Source of the DNA: CAJQGY01 sp964417685 | Lineage (GTDB): Bacteria > Pseudomonadota > Gammaproteobacteria > Magnimaribacterales > D2472 | DNA: 8,601 nucleotides | NCBI GenBank assembly: GCA_964417685.1 | Contig: CAYQIT010000027.1 | Location: forward strand, 1 to 8,601 | Direction: 5' to 3' | In this document: positions 1 to 5,472 of the stretch, in pieces | Layout of the letters: each line of letters begins with the position of its first letter | Numbering within the stretch: position 1 is the stretch's first letter | Notes under the pieces: generated by a model | What the model was told of the DNA's origin: nothing | What the model saw: the letters and a program-made list of their open reading frames with translations, nothing else | The model's database searches: none | Program-made: the position numbers and the translations under genes

Positions 1-413
1 CCTTGGTAATAAATCAAGTCTTCTAAACCATCTCTTTCTGAGCCCCTGAAGAAATAATTAAAACCCACATCATATAAAGTTGCTGCAGAAGAAAATGTAG
101 ATATATGACCACCAAGATCATCATCATTTTTATTAGCTCTTAAAACCATAACCAAAGCATTCCATCTAATCAAAGATCTAATCCTTCTTTCCATAAATAG
201 ATCACCTGGCATTGCGGCTTGCTCTTTAACTGGGATTGAATTTCTGAAGGGAGTTGTTAGATTATAAGAAGGTATTGCCCCTTCTTGATTAAGCTTGTTA
301 GCTAATTTAGACAAAATATAAGATGCTCTCTCAACACCCTCTTCTTCTATTACGCTATTTATAGCTTCGAGCCATTCCTGGGTTTCGATAGGATCGATAT
401 CGTTTTCGCTCAA
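1..413 (-). CDS. aceE: Pyruvate dehydrogenase E1 component, homodimeric type (5' part, 137 codons)
   Basis: This is the N-terminal part of the thiamine-diphosphate E1 enzyme that decarboxylates pyruvate and passes the acetyl group to the E2 lipoyl domain on the way to acetyl-CoA. The minus strand stays open from 413 to the left edge. The translation begins MSENDIDPIETQEWLEAI, a typical AceE start, followed by the ERRIRSLIRWNALVMVLRA segment (about 75-93) and LGGHISTFSSAATLYDVGFN (about 100-119); His103 lies in the conserved GGH. AceE is usually about 890 residues, so roughly 15% of the gene is here. The start is TTG at 413-411. An in-frame TAG at 425-423 rules out any earlier start, and AGGAG (424-420) sits 6 bases upstream. 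It is divergent from hexR, with a HexR-like operator between them. I recognise it by similarity to remembered E. coli AceE; aceF and lpd, if linked, lie outside. Confidence 0.95.
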   Translation of the reverse strand, partial: MSENDIDPIETQEWLEAINSVIEEEGVERASYILSKLANKLNQEGAIPSYNLTTPFRNSIPVKEQAAMPGDLFMERRIRSLIRWNALVMVLRANKNDDDLGGHISTFSSAATLYDVGFNYFFRGSERDGLEDLIYYQ

Positions 414-464
414 TGTTAACTCCTATATGTATGAGTTTATTTTAACCCAAAGCATGTTAATAAT

Positions 465-479
465 ATACAAAATTTGTAT
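465..479. promoter_or_regulatory. Perfect 15-bp palindrome of unknown function
   Basis: ATACAAAATTTGTAT has 7-bp arms around one central base with no mismatch. It differs from the HexR-like sites (TGTAA...TTACA) and its centre is 29 bp from the centre of the site at 494-508. It lies over or just beyond the proposed aceE transcription start, a position that would suit a second regulator of aceE. It does not resemble the PdhR site of E. coli as I know it (AATTGGT...ACCAATT). Confidence 0.35.
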
Positions 480-481
480 TA

Positions 482-509
482 ATTATCTAAATATGTAAAT
501 ATATTACAA
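482..509 (-). promoter_or_regulatory. Candidate aceE promoter with -35 inside the HexR-like operator
   Basis: On the minus strand TTGTAA (509-504) is followed after 16 bases by GATAAT (487-482), five of six matches to the -10 consensus. Transcription would start near 475, about 60 bases before the aceE TTG. Five of the six -35 bases are also the first arm of the operator at 494-508. In such AT-rich DNA, chance matches are common, so this is a suggestion only. Confidence 0.3.
494..508. promoter_or_regulatory. HexR-like operator between aceE and hexR
   Basis: TGTAAATATATTACA has perfect 5-bp arms TGTAA/TTACA with a 5-base centre. It fits the gammaproteobacterial HexR pattern TGTAAT...ATTACA as I remember it, and it matches 13 of 15 positions of the site upstream of gapA (5142-5156). 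It ends 18 bases before the hexR start, so it would serve autoregulation of hexR and control of aceE. Identification rests on motif resemblance, on the adjacent hexR gene and on recurrence at the other divergent promoter region. Confidence 0.7.
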
Positions 510-526
510 TAAATAAGGGGCAAATT

Positions 527-1360
527 TTGATTTTAGATAATTTAGTAAACGGAGAAACTCAACTCAGTAAATCTGAGAGGAAAATTGCATCTATTGTTCT
601 TTCAAACCCTTCAAGAGTTATAAATCAATCAATATCCGCTCTTTCTGAGGAGGCTAATGTAAGCCTTCCAACGGTTAATAGATTTTGTAAAAAACTAGGT
701 TTTGACGGCTATCCATCGTTCAAAATCCAAATTGCTCAAGAATTATCAACCACTAACAGAATGCTTATAGATAGATTTAATGTTGATAAGGATACTCCTG
801 ATTTAGTTAAAAGAGTTATGAGTGATATTCAATCAACTGTGGTTAGCGTAGGTCAAAACCTAAACCCAGATTCAATTGACAAGGCTACTGCAATGCTAGC
901 GTCTGCAAAAAGTATAACTTTTTTTGGATTGGGTGGATCAGGACCAGTTGCATTGGATGCTCAGCATAAGTTTTTTAGGTTTGGCATACCTGTTGTCGCA
1001 CATACTGATTACATTAATCAAAGAATGATAGTTTCGATGATGAATGCTGATGACATACTGGTTCTCATATCATTTACCGGAAGAACTGCTGAGATAGTTA
1101 AAACAGCTAAGGTTGCTAAAAGCAATGGGGTTAAAACTATTGCTCTTACATCAAAAGATTCACCTTTAGCAAAACTAGCTGATGTTGTTCTTCATATACA
1201 TGCTCCATTAGAAAATAATTTGCATATCCCAATGACATCTAGACTTGCCCACTTAGCAATTATTGATATTCTTTCTGCTACTGTTTCAGCTTGTTTCGGC
1301 AATAATATGGATCTGAAGAAGGACCAAGTTATAGAAAATTTAGAAAAAACTAGGGTCTAG
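527..1360 (+). CDS. hexR: HexR-type transcriptional regulator (RpiR family)
   Basis: HexR is an RpiR-family regulator that binds DNA through an N-terminal helix-turn-helix and senses the Entner-Doudoroff intermediate KDPG through a C-terminal SIS sugar-phosphate domain, controlling central carbon genes. The 277-residue length is typical. The HTH region spans about 37-60, with EEANVSLPTVNRFCKKLGF very close to E. coli HexR. The SIS domain covers about 125-250, with FFGLGGSGPVALDA (132-145), KFFRFGIPVV (148-157) and LISFTGRTAEIV (180-191). Ser138 and Ser182 fall where P. putida HexR has the two serines reported to bind KDPG. The start is TTG at 527, 6 bases after AAGGGG (515-520). In E. coli, hexR lies beside zwf and pykA; here it converges on pgl-marC-pyk-gapA. 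A generic RpiR regulator is the alternative, but the match is specific to HexR. Confidence 0.93.
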   Translation: MILDNLVNGETQLSKSERKIASIVLSNPSRVINQSISALSEEANVSLPTVNRFCKKLGFDGYPSFKIQIAQELSTTNRMLIDRFNVDKDTPDLVKRVMSDIQSTVVSVGQNLNPDSIDKATAMLASAKSITFFGLGGSGPVALDAQHKFFRFGIPVVAHTDYINQRMIVSMMNADDILVLISFTGRTAEIVKTAKVAKSNGVKTIALTSKDSPLAKLADVVLHIHAPLENNLHIPMTSRLAHLAIIDILSATVSACFGNNMDLKKDQVIENLEKTRV

Positions 1361-1968
1361 AAAGTTTTTAAAATATTTATTTTTCTAATATCTTGATTTA
1401 ATAAGTAATAAATTGGCAAATCTTTGTCTTTATACCCTTCTTCAAGGATATTCAATTTTTCTTCATTTGGTATAACAATAAAAATATTATCTGTTTTCAA
1501 GATCATGGAAAGGTTCATAGATGTTCTTCTGTAACAAGGGCTGCCAATAGGCTCGGTGACTAATATCTCTGCTTTAGATTCATAATCTAAGTAATTAGTA
1601 TTACCAATCATTGATGGAAATAATGATGCAAAATGCCCATCTGGACCCATACCAATAATAGCAACATCAAAAGAGTCAAAGTTACCAATAAGGTTTTGAT
1701 GACCATCATTTAAAGATATAAAAGATGCATTTTTTACATTACCGACTAGTAAGTGCTGATTTAATAAATGAACATTTGAATCTGGATTATCTTCATCAAC
1801 AATTCTGTCATCAACCAATGAAATAAAAACTTTATTCCAATCAATATCTGATTCAGAAAGTTCTTTGAATATTTTTAATGGGCTGCTTCCACCACATACT
1901 AGCAATGTTGCTTGTCCATTTTCTTCAATTGAATTTTTTAAAATATTTTGTATTTGAACTGAAATCAT
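1357..1968 (-). CDS. pgl: 6-phosphogluconolactonase, short form
   Basis: The enzyme hydrolyses 6-phosphoglucono-lactone to 6-phosphogluconate, after glucose-6-phosphate dehydrogenase and before the Entner-Doudoroff or oxidative pentose phosphate branch. Visible family motifs are CGGSSP (25-30), the DDR..D...DSN region (53-65), GMGPDGHFASLFP (106-118) and a basic RRTSMNL segment (147-153). At 203 residues it is shorter than the usual 230-240. The deficit lies before the GGSSP motif; the C-terminus looks complete. The ATG at 1968 is the first possible start, because an in-frame TAA lies five codons upstream. It begins 2 bp after the marC stop with no clear Shine-Dalgarno, which suggests translational coupling. 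Its TAG overlaps the hexR TAG by 4 bp on the opposite strand. The NagB/Pgl superfamily also holds glucosamine-6-phosphate deaminases, but the GMGPDGHFASLFP form and the context favour Pgl. Confidence 0.88.
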   Translation of the reverse strand: MISVQIQNILKNSIEENGQATLLVCGGSSPLKIFKELSESDIDWNKVFISLVDDRIVDEDNPDSNVHLLNQHLLVGNVKNASFISLNDGHQNLIGNFDSFDVAIIGMGPDGHFASLFPSMIGNTNYLDYESKAEILVTEPIGSPCYRRTSMNLSMILKTDNIFIVIPNEEKLNILEEGYKDKDLPIYYLLNQDIRKINILKTF

Positions 1969-1970
1969 TT

Positions 1971-2600
1971 TTAGATAAGGTTAAATGAGTTTTGAATTCC
2001 ATCTATAACAAACTCAATTGCAAGTGCGCCTAATAATAAGCCAAATATTTTCTGCACAACAGTAATAATTGTTGGGCCTAATTTTGTAGCTAATTTTGAT
2101 GAAAGCCACATTGCTAATGTTGCAATAAATAGAACTGTAAGAATTGGTAAATACGATACGGCTGCATCAGCAAAGTTTGCATATTCTTCCTTTGATAGCA
2201 GTAAACTAGTTGTCATTGCACCTGGACCGGCAATTAATGGGATTGCTAATGGAAAAATTGCGATAGACTTAATAGTCTCATCATCAATTGCATTATCAGC
2301 AGTTGATTGACGCCTTTCCTGGCGTTGCTCAAAGACCATTTGAAAGGCAATAACTATTAAAAAGAGTCCGCCGATAATTTTAAATGAATCCATGCTTATA
2401 TTCATCACATCTAAGATAGATGTTCCAAACAGCCAAAATGCAGAAAGCACAAAAAACGATACTAAGGCGGCTCTTGTATATATGGATCTAATTTGTTCCT
2501 TGTTTAAACCTGAAGTTAAGCCTGCAAAAATAGGGATCAATGAAATAGGATCAATTGCAACAAACATCAATAAAGTGCTCTCTATAAAAGTGTCAAACAT
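1971..2600 (-). CDS. MarC/UPF0056 family integral membrane protein
   Basis: This is an inner-membrane protein of the MarC family, whose substrate is not firmly established; a link to multiple antibiotic resistance was proposed and later doubted. The 209 residues form about six hydrophobic segments (roughly 7-27, 42-64, 74-91, 112-133, 148-167, 183-202). There is a charged loop at about 91-112 rich in Arg, Gln and Asp. The conserved sequences AIDPISLIPIFAGLT (15-29) and FPLAIPLIAGPGAMT (116-130) are the two family signatures and look like an internal repeat. Length is normal. Its ATG lies 2 bp after the pyk stop and its stop lies 2 bp before the pgl ATG, so it is almost certainly cotranscribed with glycolytic genes. 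That context hints at a metabolite-related role, but nothing in the sequence identifies a substrate. Confidence 0.9.
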   Translation of the reverse strand: MFDTFIESTLLMFVAIDPISLIPIFAGLTSGLNKEQIRSIYTRAALVSFFVLSAFWLFGTSILDVMNISMDSFKIIGGLFLIVIAFQMVFEQRQERRQSTADNAIDDETIKSIAIFPLAIPLIAGPGAMTTSLLLSKEEYANFADAAVSYLPILTVLFIATLAMWLSSKLATKLGPTIITVVQKIFGLLLGALAIEFVIDGIQNSFNLI

Positions 2601-2602
2601 GA

Positions 2603-4024
2603 TTAAATATTAATTATTTGAATAGCGTCAGAGTGCTCTTCAGAAAAAATGCTTGAGACCATTATAAATTTTAGGCTTTTGTTTTTATTTCTAGGCCCAT
2701 AATGCTCGCTTAGTATTTTTGTAACTTTTTTAAGGGTTCTCTCGTGATTATTTAAACCAGTAATATAATATGGAACAGTTGAACCAACTAAAGATAATTG
2801 TCTGTAGGTTGAGCGATTACCAGTAAATACAAATATTGGGATTCCAAAAGGCTTGGCATTTGAGACGTATTGAGCTGTTTTGCCAGTTCTTGTTATTGCA
2901 ATAATTCCATCAGCATTTATAGACTCAGCCAGGCTCTTAGCATTAACTCCAATATGTTGCCAATCTGAATGAGGAACCAGGTGGGACTCATATCCCAAAG
3001 TTCTAAATTTTTCTGTCTTTATTGCAATTGATTTAAGAAAATTCACGCACTCTTTTGGATATTTTCCAACACCAGTTTCACCTGAGAGCATAATTCCATC
3101 GGCGCCTTCATATATAGCATTAGCTATATCTGTTACCTCTGCTCTAGTTGGTGTTGGATTAGAAATCATAGATTCTAGTAAGTGTGTTGCAACTATAGAT
3201 CGTCTTCCCCATTTTGCACATGCATACATTATTCTTCTTTGAATATTAGGCAGATCAACTAAGCTGGTTTCTATTCCTAAGTCTCCTCTAGCAACCATGA
3301 CCCCCCATGATGATTTACAAATATCATGAATATTATCTAGCCCCTCTTGATTTTCAATTTTTGCTATGATTTTGGCTGGGGATTTTTTTTCATCTAGTAT
3401 TTTTTGTAATTTATCAAGATCATCAGCATTTCTTACAAATGACAAAGCTATAAAATCAACATTATTCTTTATGCCAAACTGAATATCCTCATAATCTTTT
3501 GAAGTTATAGACGGGAGATTTACCCTAACCCCAGGAAGATTAACATGTCTTTTTGATCCAAGTTTACCTCCATCCAGAACTTTACATAAAAGAGTGTCTT
3601 CCTCTTTTGATATTACTTGGAAATTAATAAGCCCATTATCAACTGTAATTTTAGAGCCTGGATTTACGCTATGAATTAAATCTTTATAGTTAATTTTAAT
3701 AGATGAAGTCTCAACATCTACTTCATCTCTAACAGTAAGTTTAACCTCATCTCCAACCTTGAGATCTAGAGGGACTTCTGTATCTCCAGTTCTTATCTCA
3801 GGGCCTTGAGTGTCTAATAAGACACCTATGGATCCATGTTTAGACTTCGGATCGGAGTTTATTTTATTAACTTTATCTATGACAGATTTTGCAAATTTAT
3901 GAGATGCATGAGACATATTTATTCTGACAACGTTCATGCCATTGTTATAAAGACTTCTCATCATTGGTAACGAGCTAGTAGCTGGACCAATTGTGCATAT
4001 TATTTTTGTTCTACTAAATTCCAT
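2603..4024 (-). CDS. pyk: Pyruvate kinase
   Basis: Pyruvate kinase transfers phosphate from phosphoenolpyruvate to ADP to give pyruvate and ATP. The 473-residue length is typical. Motifs in order: TKIICTIGPA (6-15), VVRINMSHAS (32-41), LLDTQGPEIRTG (69-80), IIAKIENQEGL (219-229) with catalytic Lys222, MVARGDLGIE (243-252), VATHLLESMI (278-287), PTPTRAEVTDIANAIYEGADG (290-310) and LSGETGVGKYP (313-323). The C-terminal domain keeps TRTGKTA (378-384) but lacks an obvious FBP-binding loop, so activation by fructose-1,6-bisphosphate is not expected. The Thr72/Glu76 pair (rabbit Thr113/Glu117) suggests K+ dependence, though the residue between them is the Gln seen in K+-independent enzymes. ATG 4024 is the first in-frame start after a TAA; the Shine-Dalgarno is weak. 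It is second in the gapA-pyk-marC-pgl block. Confidence 0.97.
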   Translation of the reverse strand: MEFSRTKIICTIGPATSSLPMMRSLYNNGMNVVRINMSHASHKFAKSVIDKVNKINSDPKSKHGSIGVLLDTQGPEIRTGDTEVPLDLKVGDEVKLTVRDEVDVETSSIKINYKDLIHSVNPGSKITVDNGLINFQVISKEEDTLLCKVLDGGKLGSKRHVNLPGVRVNLPSITSKDYEDIQFGIKNNVDFIALSFVRNADDLDKLQKILDEKKSPAKIIAKIENQEGLDNIHDICKSSWGVMVARGDLGIETSLVDLPNIQRRIMYACAKWGRRSIVATHLLESMISNPTPTRAEVTDIANAIYEGADGIMLSGETGVGKYPKECVNFLKSIAIKTEKFRTLGYESHLVPHSDWQHIGVNAKSLAESINADGIIAITRTGKTAQYVSNAKPFGIPIFVFTGNRSTYRQLSLVGSTVPYYITGLNNHERTLKKVTKILSEHYGPRNKNKSLKFIMVSSIFSEEHSDAIQIINI

Positions 4025-4095
4025 TGCTATTTATATTCCAAACACTATGGGCATATTAATGCAAAATTGCTTAATTAAATAGATATTTTTAGGGA

Positions 4096-5130
4096 TTAAG
4101 CTGATTGCTGTAGCTCAATTTTTCCAGCTTTAGCCATATATAGAGCAAGATCAATCAATCTGTTACTAAAGCCCCACTCATTGTCATACCAAGCAAGTAT
4201 CTTTGTTTGATTACCAATTTGAATAATATGATTAGAATCAAATACACATGAAGCGGTTTCATTATTAAAATCAGAGCTTACAAGCGGGATATCACTTACA
4301 GCCAATATATCCTTAAGTCTGTTCTGTGATTCCTCTTTAAGAACAGCGCACAGCTCCTCTGGTGTAAATCTTTTTTCACTTTCAAATGTTAAGTCAAGAA
4401 GTGAGACATTTAATACAGGCACTCTAGTAGCCATGCCATTTAATTTTCCATCAAGCTCTGGAATAACAAGACCAATAGCTTTGGCTGCACCTGTTTTAGA
4501 TGGAATAATTGAAGCCGATGCAGCTCTAGCCCTATATAGGTCTGAGTGAGCAACATCTAAAAGACTTTGATCATTTGTTGCAGCATGAACTGTATTAATT
4601 AGCCCGCTTTTAATACCAAAATTTTTATTTATCACGTCTGCTATAGGTGCTAAACAGTTTGTGGTGCATGATGCATTAGAAATTATCTTATCTTCAGCAG
4701 TTAGCTCTTCATGATTTATACCAAACACAATTGTTTTATCTGCGTTCGTGCATGGAGCTGAAACTATTACTTTTTTTGCGCCTGCGTTTATATGGGCTTT
4801 AGATGCTTCTTTTGATGTAAATAAGCCAGTGCATTCAAAAACAACATCAATACCCAGCTCACTCCAAGGTAAATTATTTGGGTCTCTTTCTGATATGTAT
4901 GTAATAGACTTACCATCAACAATAATTTTGTTATCCAGTGAAGAAATATTGTTATCTATTTTTCCATGAATTGAATCGTACTTTAGCAAATGAGCGTTAG
5001 TTTCAATGCTTCCTAAATCATTAACAGCCACCAACTCAAGCTCTTGATTACCTTCAAGAAAATTTTTCTCTATTAATTGTCTAGTAAGATTCTTACCTAT
5101 TCTTCCAAATCCGTTAATTGCTACTTTCAT
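4096..5130 (-). CDS. gapA: Glyceraldehyde-3-phosphate dehydrogenase, type I
   Basis: The enzyme oxidises glyceraldehyde-3-phosphate with NAD+ and phosphate to 1,3-bisphosphoglycerate, reversibly. At 344 residues it has the usual length. The Rossmann fold opens with KVAINGFGRIGKNLTRQL (2-19), and Asn37-Asp38 in VAVNDL mark NAD+ preference. The active site is SNASCTTNC (151-159) with Cys155, and His182 in NTVHAATNDQ (179-188). SKTGAAKA (211-218), ATRVPV (234-239) and WYDNEWGF near the C-terminus complete the pattern. Erythrose-4-phosphate dehydrogenase (Epd) is the main alternative, but the GAAKAIGLVIPEL segment fits GapA. It heads the minus-strand block, 71 bp before pyk with no terminator visible between. 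The start at 5130 has no clear Shine-Dalgarno. A HexR-like operator lies 11 bases upstream of the ATG, a position that suits repression. Confidence 0.95.
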   Translation of the reverse strand: MKVAINGFGRIGKNLTRQLIEKNFLEGNQELELVAVNDLGSIETNAHLLKYDSIHGKIDNNISSLDNKIIVDGKSITYISERDPNNLPWSELGIDVVFECTGLFTSKEASKAHINAGAKKVIVSAPCTNADKTIVFGINHEELTAEDKIISNASCTTNCLAPIADVINKNFGIKSGLINTVHAATNDQSLLDVAHSDLYRARAASASIIPSKTGAAKAIGLVIPELDGKLNGMATRVPVLNVSLLDLTFESEKRFTPEELCAVLKEESQNRLKDILAVSDIPLVSSDFNNETASCVFDSNHIIQIGNQTKILAWYDNEWGFSNRLIDLALYMAKAGKIELQQSA

Positions 5131-5140
5131 AATTTTAATT

Positions 5141-5170
5141 TTGTAAATAATTTACATTTATATGTATAAT
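5141..5170 (+). promoter_or_regulatory. Candidate oadGAB promoter with -35 in the HexR-like operator
   Basis: TTGTAA (5141-5146) and a perfect TATAAT (5165-5170) are 18 bases apart, so the -35 and spacer overlap the operator at 5142-5156. A second perfect TATAAT at 5206-5211 has no good -35 at normal spacing (TTGTAT at 5180-5185 would leave 20 bases) but lies closer to the gene. Either could be the real promoter. Confidence 0.3.
5142..5156. promoter_or_regulatory. HexR-like operator between gapA and oadG
   Basis: TGTAAATAATTTACA is a perfect palindrome with 7-bp arms and one central base. It matches the HexR pattern better than the site beside hexR (13 of 15 positions shared). It sits 11 bases before the gapA ATG and 91 bases before the oadG ATG. 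gapA is a known HexR target in several gammaproteobacteria, which supports the call; control of oadG from the same site is inference. Confidence 0.77.
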
Positions 5171-5196
5171 AAGGTAATATTGTATATTATTTTCAA
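5166..5196 (-). promoter_or_regulatory. Candidate gapA operon promoter
   Basis: On the minus strand TTGAAA (5196-5191) is followed after 19 bases by TATTAT (5171-5166), or after 18 bases by TTATTA. Transcription would start near 5159, placing the operator at 5142-5156 a few bases downstream of the start, a classical position for repression. Spacing is slightly long and the region is very AT-rich. Confidence 0.3.
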
Positions 5197-5247
5197 TGAT
5201 TAATATATAATTCTCGTGTAAAATCATCCAGTTTTAATATTTAAAAT

Positions 5248-5472
5248 ATGTCGGGACTACTATCGCAAGGAATAGACTTAATGCTTTCAGGCATGTTTAC
5301 TGTCTTTCTATTTTTGTGTCTATTGATAGTTTCTATAAATACATTTGCATATTTATTAAAAGAAAAAAATAACAATTCACTCTCCTTACCTGCTGATAAA
5401 GTGAATGAAATAAATACAGATCACTTAAAAATTATTAAAGCTATAGGAGAAAGGATCCAAAATGAAAAATAA
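5248..5472 (+). CDS. oadG: Oxaloacetate decarboxylase Na+ pump, gamma subunit
   Basis: OadG is the small membrane subunit that joins the soluble alpha subunit to the membrane beta subunit and aids assembly of the Na+-translocating oxaloacetate decarboxylase. The 74-residue product has one membrane span (about 12-38, GMFTVFLFLCLLIVSINTF and flanks). A charged soluble tail follows, ending in HLKIIKAIGERIQNEK, like the short helix at the OadG C-terminus. Sequence alone would be weak evidence, but its place immediately before oadA and oadB decides the call. ATG 5248 is the first in-frame start after a TAA two codons upstream; no good Shine-Dalgarno precedes it. It overlaps oadA by 11 bp, and the oadA ribosome-binding site lies within its coding sequence. 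Confidence 0.88.
   Translation: MSGLLSQGIDLMLSGMFTVFLFLCLLIVSINTFAYLLKEKNNNSLSLPADKVNEINTDHLKIIKAIGERIQNEK
5451..5455 (+). promoter_or_regulatory. Ribosome-binding site of oadA inside oadG
   Basis: AAGGA lies 6 bases before the oadA ATG (5462), with a further AGGAG at 5445-5449, all within the last codons of oadG. It is the clearest Shine-Dalgarno of the three oad genes and would let oadA be translated more strongly than oadG. Confidence 0.6.

Noticed and set aside
4051..4078. Small palindromes in the gapA-pyk gap (GCATATTAATGC, GCAAAATTGC, TTAATTAA)
   Set aside because: Arms are only about four bases and interrupted, no U-tract follows, and none matches the HexR pattern; they are expected by chance in AT-rich DNA.
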